Assembly: GCA_017394885.1 (NCBI GenBank)
Contig: JAFPWO010000022.1
Span: 1-64,000 of the forward strand
From: Lachnospiraceae bacterium
GTDB taxonomy: Bacteria > Bacillota > Clostridia > Lachnospirales > Lachnospiraceae
Length of the DNA: 64,000 bases
Direction: 5' to 3'
Every line of letters begins with the position of its first letter. Positions within the stretch are counted from its first letter, which is position 1. Below the pieces are notes generated by a model. It searched no databases and was not told where the DNA came from. It saw only the letters and a program-made list of their open reading frames with translations. Of this stretch, positions 26,287 through 33,575 are shown one piece after another. The translations under genes and the position numbers were made by a program.

Positions 26287-27591
26287 TCACCGCCCGAATA
26301 AGCGCAGCACGTCACTGAAAAGGATCAGGACCATCAGGAGCATGAGCAGGATAAAACCGGTCAGATGGACCATGGCTTCGTATTTCTGCGGGACCGGCTT
26401 CCGGAAGATCATCTCGTAGATGATAAAGATCAGCCTTCCGCCGTCCAACGCCGGGATCGGAAGCAGGTTCATCACGCCCAGGTTCACGCTCAGCAGCGTC
26501 ATCATGGTCAGCAGATTCAGGATCGCTTCCTTGATGCCGCCGGTCTCCATCCCCGATTCCACTACGGTCCCGATGGTGGATACGATGCCGACCGGGCCGG
26601 AAAGATCCCGTAAGCCTACCTGCCCGCCAAAGAGCATTTTCAGGGTCATGTAGGTATAACTCAGCCAGTATCCGACTTCATAAAAGCTGTATTTCAGAAG
26701 CTCGCCGATGTTTCCGCTCCAGTCGTCGTAAACATAGTAGGCCGAAAAGCCCAGATCGGCCGAATCAAAGCTCACCGGCGTCAGTACCGTATCGAATTCT
26801 TCACTGCCCCGCCGGGCCCGGATATTCAGGGCAGTTCCGTCCAGCGGATGCGCGCTCAGCCATTCCTGCATTTCCTTTCCGCTGGCAAACGCGCTGCCGT
26901 TGATGCTCAGGATAATATCGCCTGCCTTCAGGCCGGCTTCCTCCGCCGGCGATCCTTCGGAGACCTCCGACAGCGCCGCCGGCTCATCATTGGCCATATA
27001 GGAGATCCCGATGCGGTAGCCGCTCACTTTCGTATCGAGCGTTACCGTATGCAGCTCGCCGGCCTTGTCGGAATAGACCACCTCCACCGGAGAACCGTCC
27101 AGCGGATGCAGCATTTCATAAACCATCAGGCCGCGGCCGAGCTTTATCTTTTTGCCGTTGATCGATACCAGGGTATCGTCCCAGGCTTTGATCCCGGCTT
27201 TTTCCGCGCTGCTTCCGGATAGCACGTTGTAAATGACCGGGCGGTTGATCCCGCCGAAGCCGACCAGGAACAGCGCGATAATAAAGGCTAAAAGGATATT
27301 GAACAGGGGGCCGGCCGCCACGACCAGGAAGCGGGCCCAGACCGATTTATTGCCGAATGCGTTTTCCGCGGGATTTTCTTCATCTTCTCCGACCATGGCA
27401 CAGGAACCGCCGAAGGGGATCGCTTTGAGTGAATATTTCGTCTCTCCTTTCCCGAAGGAAAAGATTCGCGGGCCCATCCCCAGGGAAAACTCGGTCACGC
27501 CGATCCCGACGGCTTTCGCCATGATAAAGTGTCCGAATTCATGAAACAGAACGAGGACGCTGAAAACAATGATAGCCAGTACGATACTCAT
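26287..27591 (-). CDS. rseP: Site-2 protease RseP/RasP
   Basis: This 434-residue intramembrane zinc protease has HEFGH (near residue 18) in the first membrane helix and NLLPIPALDGG in the C-terminal one, the two halves of the active site, with a PDZ domain between them (about 195-270: SPAEEAGLKAGDIILSING). Family members cleave anti-sigma factors and leftover signal peptides. It follows cdsA by 12 bp and precedes ispG by 3 bp. Confidence 0.95.
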   Translation of the reverse strand: MSIVLAIIVFSVLVLFHEFGHFIMAKAVGIGVTEFSLGMGPRIFSFGKGETKYSLKAIPFGGSCAMVGEDEENPAENAFGNKSVWARFLVVAAGPLFNILLAFIIALFLVGFGGINRPVIYNVLSGSSAEKAGIKAWDDTLVSINGKKIKLGRGLMVYEMLHPLDGSPVEVVYSDKAGELHTVTLDTKVSGYRIGISYMANDEPAALSEVSEGSPAEEAGLKAGDIILSINGSAFASGKEMQEWLSAHPLDGTALNIRARRGSEEFDTVLTPVSFDSADLGFSAYYVYDDWSGNIGELLKYSFYEVGYWLSYTYMTLKMLFGGQVGLRDLSGPVGIVSTIGTVVESGMETGGIKEAILNLLTMMTLLSVNLGVMNLLPIPALDGGRLIFIIYEMIFRKPVPQKYEAMVHLTGFILLMLLMVLILFSDVLRLFGR

Positions 27592-27603
27592 AGAAAACTC
27601 CTG

Positions 27604-28422
27604 TCAGCGGGACTGCAGCAAAACGATCAGATAATACAGAAGCGGGGCGGTCGGAATCACGCTGTCCAGACGGTCCAGAATGCCGCCGTGGCCGGGGATC
27701 AGCTGACTGTAATCCTTGATATTCTTGTTTCTCTTAATGGCGGAGGCCGCCAGATCTCCCAGCTGGGAAACCAGTCCCCCGACTGCGCACAGCAGCGCAG
27801 TTTCGAGAAGCGGATGCTGAAAGCCCGTCAGAGAATCGCGGAAGATCAGGGCATAGATCAGGCCCAGAAGACCGGCTCCGACCACGCCGCCGACTGATCC
27901 TTCCACCGACTTTTTGGGGCTGAGAAGCGGCGCCAGTTTATGTTTTCCGAAGAGGATCCCGGTGCAGTACGCCATGATATCGCTGCCGGAAGCGGCCAGG
28001 AATACCAGCCAGATCAGGATTCGTCCGCCCTCCAGCGTGCGGATCCGGTATCCGTAGGATAACATGACCGGGATATAAAGGATCCCGAAAACGGTCACCG
28101 CGATCTGCTCGATCTGATACCGCGGGAAAGTAAAGACATAGGTCCCGATCACCAGCATCAGGCCCAGGATCAGTACGAGGAGCAGCCAGGCGTCCCAGCC
28201 GAGATAAACCGCCTCCAGATATAAGCACCCGCCGGCGATGCCGGCCGCAGCCAGTCCGGTTTTCCAGATGCCGCATACCCGGTACAGCTCAAACATCCCG
28301 ATCACGGAAACGACGGCGATCATCAGAAACAGCGCGATGCCGCCGAAATAAAAGCACAGCAGTATAATCAGGAGGATCAGGATGCTGCTCCGCAGACGGA
28401 TCCAGAATTCTTTATTCATCAT
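27604..28422 (-). CDS. cdsA: Phosphatidate cytidylyltransferase CdsA
   Basis: This 272-residue membrane enzyme converts phosphatidic acid and CTP to CDP-diacylglycerol for phospholipid synthesis. It has about seven hydrophobic helices. The C-terminal signature is present as SPKKSVEGSVGG and LGDLAASAIKRNKNIKDYSQLIPGHGGILDRLDS (ends given at about residues 215-250). It overlaps uppS by 11 bp and starts with two successive ATG codons after a GGAGAG site. Confidence 0.95.
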   Translation of the reverse strand: MMNKEFWIRLRSSILILLIILLCFYFGGIALFLMIAVVSVIGMFELYRVCGIWKTGLAAAGIAGGCLYLEAVYLGWDAWLLLVLILGLMLVIGTYVFTFPRYQIEQIAVTVFGILYIPVMLSYGYRIRTLEGGRILIWLVFLAASGSDIMAYCTGILFGKHKLAPLLSPKKSVEGSVGGVVGAGLLGLIYALIFRDSLTGFQHPLLETALLCAVGGLVSQLGDLAASAIKRNKNIKDYSQLIPGHGGILDRLDSVIPTAPLLYYLIVLLQSR

Positions 28423-29137
28423 TCTCTCCTTTCCGTCCGCCGAAGCGCCGCTCCCGGCTGTTATAGGCTTTTATCGCCTCCATCAACGTCTCGTGATCGA
28501 AGTCCGGCCAGAGGGTGTCCGTAAAATACAGTTCCGAATAAGCGCTCTGCCACATCAGGAAATTCGAAAGCCTTTCCTCTCCGCTCGTGCGGATGACAAG
28601 ATCCGGATCCGGAATGTCGGCCGTGTCCAGATACGATGACAAAAGCTCCTCACTGATCTCCTCCGGCAAAAGATTCCCTTGGGCTGCCTCCGTTCCGATC
28701 TTCCGGACCGCCCGTATGATCTCATCGCGGGAGCCGTAATTGAGGGCCAGGACAAAATCCATGCGGGTATGCTCTCTGGTCGATTCTTTCAGATCCCGCA
28801 GGCCTTCCCGCAGGTCTTCGTCGAAGCGGCTCTCATCCCCGATGACCCGGACCCGCACATTTTTCGCCATTACACGTTTTTTTAACCGCGGAATATAAAA
28901 GCGGAACAGCTGCATCAGGGCTGAAACTTCATCCCCGGATCGCTTCCAGTTTTCCGTGGAAAACGCGTATACGGTCAGGATGCGGATCCCGGTATCGGCA
29001 CAGTCTTCCACCATACGCTCCAGCGTATCGCAGCCGGCTTTGTGCCCCAGCCTTCGGGGAAGACCCCGCCGCTTTGCCCAGCGGCCGTTGCCGTCCATAA
29101 TAATGGCGACGTGGTTCGGAATGATCAGATCGGACAT
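28412..29137 (-). CDS. uppS: Undecaprenyl diphosphate synthase UppS
   Basis: This cis-prenyltransferase makes the C55 lipid carrier for cell-wall assembly. The 241-residue product carries HVAIIMDGNGRWAKRRG, with the catalytic Asp, then AFSTENWKRS and the C-terminal RTSGEERLSNFLMWQSAYSE, all family hallmarks. I chose the ATG at 29137, which follows an AGGAG site; an upstream in-frame ATG would add 12 residues that do not belong to the family. Its end overlaps cdsA. Confidence 0.96.
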   Translation of the reverse strand: MSDLIIPNHVAIIMDGNGRWAKRRGLPRRLGHKAGCDTLERMVEDCADTGIRILTVYAFSTENWKRSGDEVSALMQLFRFYIPRLKKRVMAKNVRVRVIGDESRFDEDLREGLRDLKESTREHTRMDFVLALNYGSRDEIIRAVRKIGTEAAQGNLLPEEISEELLSSYLDTADIPDPDLVIRTSGEERLSNFLMWQSAYSELYFTDTLWPDFDHETLMEAIKAYNSRERRFGGRKGENDE

Positions 29138-29214
29138 ACTAACTCCTGTTCCATCAATAAATAGAGAAAACAAGGCAAGCCGCCGCCTGCCTTGTCTGGA
29201 GAATCTTCGGACGA

Positions 29215-29769
29215 TTAAACCGTCATGATCTCTTTGGTCTTTGCTTCCACGGCTTTATCGATCTTTTCCACGAATTTGTCGGTCAGCTTCTGGGCCGCCT
29301 CTTCATCTTTTTTCTGATCGTCTTCCGTGATCTCGCCGGCCTTCTGCGCTTTCTTGATGCCGTCGACCGCTTCGCGGCGGATATTGCGGAGCGCTACTTT
29401 CGCGCCTTCGCCTTTTTTCTTGATATCCTTGCTGAGTTCCTTTCGTCTGTCTTCCGTCAGCTCCGGGAATACCAGACGGATCACGGTGCCGTCGTTGTTC
29501 GGATTGATGCCGACGTCCGAAGCCTGGATGGCCTTCTCGATCGCCTTGATGAGGCTCTTGTCCCAGGGCTGGATCACCAGCATGCGAGCTTCCGGAACCG
29601 AAATATTGGCGACCTGCTGCAGCGGGGTCTGGCTTCCGTAATAGTCGACCGTGATCTTGCTCAGTACGCCCGGGTTGGCGCGGCCGGCCCGAATCGTCGT
29701 AAAATCTTCGGTCAGGTTGCTGAGCGTCTTCTCCATTTTTTCTTCTGCAATAATCAAATAATCTGTCAT
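29215..29769 (-). CDS. frr: Ribosome recycling factor
   Basis: Frr splits post-termination ribosomes with EF-G. The 184-residue protein has the standard length and motifs: FTTIRAGRANPGVLSKITVDYYG, LVIQPWDKSLIKAIEKAI, and a C-terminal helix with EITEDDQKKDEEAAQKLTDK. The start at 29769 follows a GGAGGAT site. It lies 20 bp after pyrH and before uppS. Confidence 0.97.
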   Translation of the reverse strand: MTDYLIIAEEKMEKTLSNLTEDFTTIRAGRANPGVLSKITVDYYGSQTPLQQVANISVPEARMLVIQPWDKSLIKAIEKAIQASDVGINPNNDGTVIRLVFPELTEDRRKELSKDIKKKGEGAKVALRNIRREAVDGIKKAQKAGEITEDDQKKDEEAAQKLTDKFVEKIDKAVEAKTKEIMTV

Positions 29770-29789
29770 AAATTCATCCTCCTTCTTCC

Positions 29790-30491
29790 TCACACCGTCA
29801 CACGGGTGCCCGTAACATTCCCTTTCAAAGCATGATAAATGCTGTCTTTTCCGTTTAATCCGAAGACGGCCAGCGGCATCCGGTTGTCCAGACACAGGGC
29901 CGACGCCGTCAGGTCGATCACCTGCAGTTTATTCTCGACCACCTCTTCGATACTGACCGTATCGTATTTTTTCGCTTCCGGGTTTTTCCCGGGATCGCTG
30001 TCATAGACGCCGTCCACGGCTTTGGCCAGCAGGACTTCGTCCGCTTCGATCTCGATCGCGCGCAGAACGATACCGGTATCGGTCGAGAAATACGGGTGGC
30101 CTGTTCCGCCGGCAAAGAAAACGACGTTTCCTTCCTTCAGGGCTTTAACGGCATCGTCCTTCGAGAACAGGCGCGTCATGGATCCCACCGCAAAGGGTGT
30201 GAAGATCTCCGTGTTCAGTCCCTCGTCCCGGAAGATCTCCGAAACATAGATTGCATTCATGACCGTCGCCAGCATACCGATCTGATCCGCCTTGACACGG
30301 TCGATGGCTTTGCTGGAGCGGCCGCGCCAGAAGTTGCCGCCGCCGATCACGATGGCCAGCTCCACGCCTTCCTGCACGGCCGGCCGGACCTGTCTGACCA
30401 CGGCGCGGACAGTATCTTCGTCAAAACCGGTCTTTTTCTCTCCGGCCAGCGCTTCACCGCTGAGTTTTAAGATCACACGTCTGTTATTCAT
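29790..30491 (-). CDS. pyrH: Uridylate kinase PyrH
   Basis: PyrH phosphorylates UMP to UDP. The 233-residue protein shows RVILKLSGEALAGEKKTGFD, IGGGNFWRG, and FFAGGTGHPYFSTDTGIVLRAIE, all typical of bacterial UMP kinases. I used the ATG at 30491; an in-frame GTG four codons earlier is less likely. tsf and rpsB, which often precede pyrH, are not here: the gene has its own promoter. Confidence 0.97.
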   Translation of the reverse strand: MNNRRVILKLSGEALAGEKKTGFDEDTVRAVVRQVRPAVQEGVELAIVIGGGNFWRGRSSKAIDRVKADQIGMLATVMNAIYVSEIFRDEGLNTEIFTPFAVGSMTRLFSKDDAVKALKEGNVVFFAGGTGHPYFSTDTGIVLRAIEIEADEVLLAKAVDGVYDSDPGKNPEAKKYDTVSIEEVVENKLQVIDLTASALCLDNRMPLAVFGLNGKDSIYHALKGNVTGTRVTV

Positions 30492-30547
30492 ATCTTCTCC
30501 CACTCAAAGCCGGGCACGTTGTTGTCGGTCTTCTGCGCACCCTGACG

Positions 30548-30576
30548 AGTTTAGCACATTTTCGTGTATTTGTAAA
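30548..30576 (-). promoter_or_regulatory. Promoter of pyrH-frr-uppS-cdsA cluster
   Basis: Minus-strand TTTACA (30571-30576), 17 bp, then TAAACT (30548-30553), ending about 57 bp before pyrH. It likely drives the long run down to polC. Confidence 0.6.
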
Positions 30577-30672
30577 TCGTTTTGTCTCCTGCCAAATGTG
30601 AGTATTGTGTGAAAAACAGACATAGCCTTTGAGCAAAACACATGAATGAAACTTTATAAATATTTAATTTTC

Positions 30673-30701
30673 TTTACTAATTTTCAATTTTGTGGTATAT
30701 A
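30673..30701 (+). promoter_or_regulatory. Promoter of the E2/CAT-fold gene
   Basis: TTTACT (30673-30678), 17 bp, then TATATA (30696-30701) with TG one base upstream (extended -10). A strong AGGAGG ribosome site follows at about 30718-30723, so the leader would be very short. Confidence 0.5.
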
Positions 30702-30729
30702 TTTACCATCAGCTGTCAGGAGGCCCCGT

Positions 30730-31581
30730 ATGAAAAGAGCGGATGGAACCCATTTAAAGAATGCCGACGTCATGTACCGGATCGCATCCCATGTAATGGC
30801 AAAGCGGAGCGACGCCATGAACGCGATCACGCTGAATATTCCGCAGGAACCGATCAAACTGTATCTGCGGGAAAAGAGCCGGGAAGGACGGCCGGTCAGC
30901 CATCTGGCTGTGATTATGTGCGCCTTTCTGCGGATGATGGAGGAATATCCGGCCATCAACCGTTTTATCGTCAATAAAGAGCCCTACGCACGGAATGAAT
31001 ACGCATTCGGGATGGTGGTATTAGGCGCAAAATCCGATGAAGGCAAAGCCAATGAAGGAACCATGTCCAAGATCTATTTCGAGCCCGAGGATGATATTTT
31101 CGAGGTCGAAAGAAAGATCGAAAGCTATGTGGCCAAAAACCGGAAAGGAGACAATTCCACGGAAGATCTGATGCGGAAACTGACCGCGATCCCGGGGATC
31201 CTTCGCTTTGCCGTCAACCTGATCAAATGGACGGATAAACACAATCTCCTTCCGAAGTCCGTGATTGACGCCAGCCCCTTCCACTGCAGCATGGTATTCA
31301 CGAATCTGGCCAGTATCCGCACGAACCACATCTATCACCACTGCTATGATTTCGGCACCACCAGTCTCGTGGTGGCGGCGGGAAATGCCCGGGAGATCCC
31401 GAAGGTGCGCGGCGGGAAGCTGATCACGGAGCGCTGCATCCCGCTCGGCGTCGTAATGGATGAACGGATCGCTTCCGGGCACTATTTTGCCAATGCGTTC
31501 CGCTGCCTACGGGAATACCTGTCGGATCCCTCCCTGCTGGAAGGGCCGCCCCGGGCCGTCAACACCGATCCCGAGATCTAA
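30730..31581 (+). CDS. 2-oxoacid dehydrogenase E2/CAT-fold protein with altered active-site motif
   Basis: The 283 residues correspond to the acyltransferase domain of E2 subunits alone; there is no lipoyl or E1-binding domain. SMVFTNLASI and the C-terminal helix match the fold. The usual catalytic signature HRxxDG is replaced by DERIASG at 244-250, so both the His and the Asp of the motif are missing. The protein may be a non-lipoate acyltransferase or an inactive relative. Related stand-alone proteins exist in Lachnospiraceae. It faces the reverse transcriptase gene and the two stop codons overlap. Function unknown. Confidence 0.75.
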   Translation: MKRADGTHLKNADVMYRIASHVMAKRSDAMNAITLNIPQEPIKLYLREKSREGRPVSHLAVIMCAFLRMMEEYPAINRFIVNKEPYARNEYAFGMVVLGAKSDEGKANEGTMSKIYFEPEDDIFEVERKIESYVAKNRKGDNSTEDLMRKLTAIPGILRFAVNLIKWTDKHNLLPKSVIDASPFHCSMVFTNLASIRTNHIYHHCYDFGTTSLVVAAGNAREIPKVRGGKLITERCIPLGVVMDERIASGHYFANAFRCLREYLSDPSLLEGPPRAVNTDPEI

Positions 31582-32774
31582 GCCTGAAAGCTGTAATATT
31601 CATGGACCAGCGAGCGGTATCCGAGCTTCTTCAGGTCCTCATAGCGGATGTTGTAGCGGGCTTTGGTCCTTGTCCCGCTGATGAGATACCGCAGGCATTC
31701 CTGCGCGTAACGGTCGATCACATTCAGACTCTCCGTCGTATTGATCACAGAGAAAAACCAGTAGCTCCAGCTCAGTTCATTTTCATCGGGGCTTTCCAAT
31801 AATTTGCGATTGAATATACGGATGAAAGCCGCCGCGGCCTTTTCTCCTTCTATGCCGTTTCTTTTGCGCCAGCGAAGCAGCGCCCGGGCTTTTCGGCGCA
31901 TTTTTCCTTTCAGCTTGGTCAGCGTAGCCGGCGCGATATCGATCACCCCGTCCCGGCATGCAAAGCCCAGGAAAGTCCAGCCCTCTTCCGGCGAAGAAAA
32001 ACTCTCCTTTTTCGGATTGACCTTCAGCCCCTTTTCTTTCAAAACATCCCGTATTCTATCCGCCGCGCGTTCGGCCGCCTCCCGGCTCTTGCCAAACACG
32101 ATGATATCGTCGGAATAGCGGGCATACGGAATATGCTGATCATAAAACCACTGATCCAGGTCTTTGAGATACAGATTTGCATAAAAGGCCGAAAGCGGCG
32201 TCCCGGCCATGATTCCTTTCTCTTCTTCCCAAATGCCTTCCGCGGTTATGACCCGCGTCTCCTGCAACAGCTTCTTCAGAAAAGCGAGCAGCTCTGGATC
32301 CGCGGCCAGCGTCTCTTCCAGCACAGGAAGAAAGCGCCCGAGCGGGATGGAATTAAAATAGTTGCTTATATCGACTTTGTAGACATACATCTGCCGGATC
32401 CCGCGGATGCGGCTCAGCGTCCGTACGGCGTCCTTGGCCGTGCGCTGCGGCCGGAAGGAATAGAGATTCGGGGCGAAAAGCCCGTCATATTCCCGCAGGA
32501 GCAGATAGGTCAGCAATTTCAGGACCGTGTTCTCTTCTTTCGGATAAATATAGACTGTCCGTTTTTTGGAAGAGCCCATCTTACTGATCTCGGCTTTCCG
32601 GGGCAACGGAAAATCCTGCCCTTCCTGAATTCTTTCACACACCGGCAGATAGGCGCGCGCGGCAATAAAAGCCTCCAGTTCTCTGGCCAGATCTTTGGGG
32701 CAGGTCAGATGCGTCTTATATTCATAAAAGCTGTCCCAGGCAGATTCCTGAGACAGCCGTTCCAAAAGAGACAT
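31578..32774 (-). CDS. Stand-alone reverse transcriptase (class not assigned)
   Basis: This 398-residue protein has an ordered RT palm: SKKRTVYIY (RT1), SFRPQRTAKDAV (RT2), YVYKVDISNYFNSI with catalytic Asp 135 (RT3), GIMAGTPLSAFYANLYLKDLD (RT4, near 187), YARYSDDIIVF with the Asp pair 222-223 (RT5), and FLGF (RT6-7, about 268). The last 110 residues look like a helical thumb ending in LKKLGYRSLVHEYYSF. There is no maturase X domain, no endonuclease, no protease. The AGGAGGAG ribosome site sits right behind a structured non-coding region. RT4 differs from DGR enzymes (GxxxSQ) and no VTG retron motif is seen. I cannot tell whether it is a defence RT, a retron-like RT or another domesticated group II-like RT. 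Confidence 0.88.
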   Translation of the reverse strand: MSLLERLSQESAWDSFYEYKTHLTCPKDLARELEAFIAARAYLPVCERIQEGQDFPLPRKAEISKMGSSKKRTVYIYPKEENTVLKLLTYLLLREYDGLFAPNLYSFRPQRTAKDAVRTLSRIRGIRQMYVYKVDISNYFNSIPLGRFLPVLEETLAADPELLAFLKKLLQETRVITAEGIWEEEKGIMAGTPLSAFYANLYLKDLDQWFYDQHIPYARYSDDIIVFGKSREAAERAADRIRDVLKEKGLKVNPKKESFSSPEEGWTFLGFACRDGVIDIAPATLTKLKGKMRRKARALLRWRKRNGIEGEKAAAAFIRIFNRKLLESPDENELSWSYWFFSVINTTESLNVIDRYAQECLRYLISGTRTKARYNIRYEDLKKLGYRSLVHEYYSFQA

Positions 32775-32786
32775 TGCTCCTCCTGA

Positions 32787-32926
32787 AAAAAGCAGAAAGG
32801 GAAAGCATTAAAGCCCGGATAATTCCGGGAAGTACCGGACCGTACATGAACCGGCTGCCTGCGAAGCATTGTCAAAGGTTCATGCCGGGCCCGCCGCAGG
32901 CGCAGGGCGTTCCCTTTCTGCTTCAA
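32787..32926 (-). ncRNA. Candidate structured RNA upstream of the reverse transcriptase
   Basis: The 159-bp gap between the unknown gene and the RT is closed by a perfect 14-bp inverted repeat: 32790-32803 pairs with 32910-32923. Inside are CCCGGA-TAAT-TCCGGG (32814-32829), a GTAC-CGGACC-GTAC hairpin (32832-32845), an 8-bp helix CATGAACC/GGTTCATG (32845-32852 and 32877-32884), and a 7-bp pairing GCCTGCG/CGCAGGC (32857-32863 and 32895-32901) that would cross the 8-bp helix as a pseudoknot. On the minus strand the 3' arm is followed by six T, then the RT ribosome site. The layout recalls retron or DRT template RNAs, but could instead be an attenuator. The RNA is predicted only from complementarity. 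Confidence 0.55.
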
Positions 32927-32933
32927 AGCATAA

Positions 32934-33461
32934 TTACGGGTTCAGCGCTGCGCGGGTCCGCTGCGTCACGTAAGCGCGGGTATTCCACCAGCCTTCGTGA
33001 TCGTAGTAATAACGCAGATACGGAATCCCCTGCCGCAGGCAGTCTCTGCGAATCTTATATGCCGCACTGGACTGTCCCAGCAGTTCCACGACCAGTTTCT
33101 TCTCGCCGTCCTTACAGAAGGTGTAGATCCATGCCTGCCGGTCTGCGGGCGCCTCGCAGGTGACTTCGTATTCCGGGAATTCTTCTTTGAAGATATTCTC
33201 AAAATAGAGGGTAAACGGGCCGGGATAATTGAACTGGTTCTCTTCGTCCGGCATTACAGGCCCCCAGGAGAATCCGCTTTCTTCCGGCTCGGGAGCTTCG
33301 GGGATCGGGGCGTTGACGATCGGTTTATGCTCTTCCGATGCTTTTTCCTTCCCGGCTTCTACCAGTTTTTCGGCTCCTTCCAACGTATCTTTCCAGGCTT
33401 TTTTCAGAGTGGAAGCCACCTCTTTTTTTCCTTCGCCCAGCAGTTTTGAAAACAAACTCAT
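32934..33461 (-). CDS. Unknown protein upstream of the reverse transcriptase
   Basis: This 175-residue soluble protein has a charged helical N-terminus (about 1-45), a Pro/Glu-rich linker, and a C-terminal domain of about 100 residues. The latter contains KKLVVELLGQSSAAYKIRRDC and a striking YLRYYYDHEGWWNTRAYV segment with many aromatic residues. The Glu-x-Leu strand followed by Lys/Arg might suggest a nuclease-like fold, but I see no complete motif. It has its own promoter and an AAAGGAGG ribosome site, and it is the only gene upstream of the candidate RNA and the RT. I do not recognise the family. Confidence 0.75.
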   Translation of the reverse strand: MSLFSKLLGEGKKEVASTLKKAWKDTLEGAEKLVEAGKEKASEEHKPIVNAPIPEAPEPEESGFSWGPVMPDEENQFNYPGPFTLYFENIFKEEFPEYEVTCEAPADRQAWIYTFCKDGEKKLVVELLGQSSAAYKIRRDCLRQGIPYLRYYYDHEGWWNTRAYVTQRTRAALNP

Positions 33462-33516
33462 GCGAACGCCTCCTTTTTCATTTCATTTCGGGTCAAAAAC
33501 AATATAAGCAGGTATT

Positions 33517-33544
33517 ATTATAGCGTATTCCTGAGATTTTACAA
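33517..33544 (-). promoter_or_regulatory. Promoter of the unknown gene / RNA / RT locus
   Basis: Minus-strand TTGTAA (33539-33544), 16 bp, then a perfect TATAAT (33517-33522), about 56 bp before the 33461 start. No promoter of comparable quality was found between this and the RT. Confidence 0.6.
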
Positions 33545-33575
33545 TCTTTTTTTGCATCTGTATCAGGGCAGCCCA

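Noticed and set aside
30511..30729. Hidden small gene or RNA between pyrH and the E2/CAT-fold gene
   Set aside because: The A/T-rich gap is explained by two divergent promoters; I see no extra hairpin or credible small ORF.
32775..32933. Group II intron domain V next to the RT
   Set aside because: No GNRA-capped 34-nt hairpin with the AGC triad or GUGYG 5' end is visible, and the RT lacks the X domain. The local sequence only loosely recalls such motifs.
31578..33461. Diversity-generating retroelement
   Set aside because: The RT4 block lacks the GxxxSQ pattern, and I find no template/variable repeat pair with adenine-specific differences, nor a C-type lectin-like target protein.
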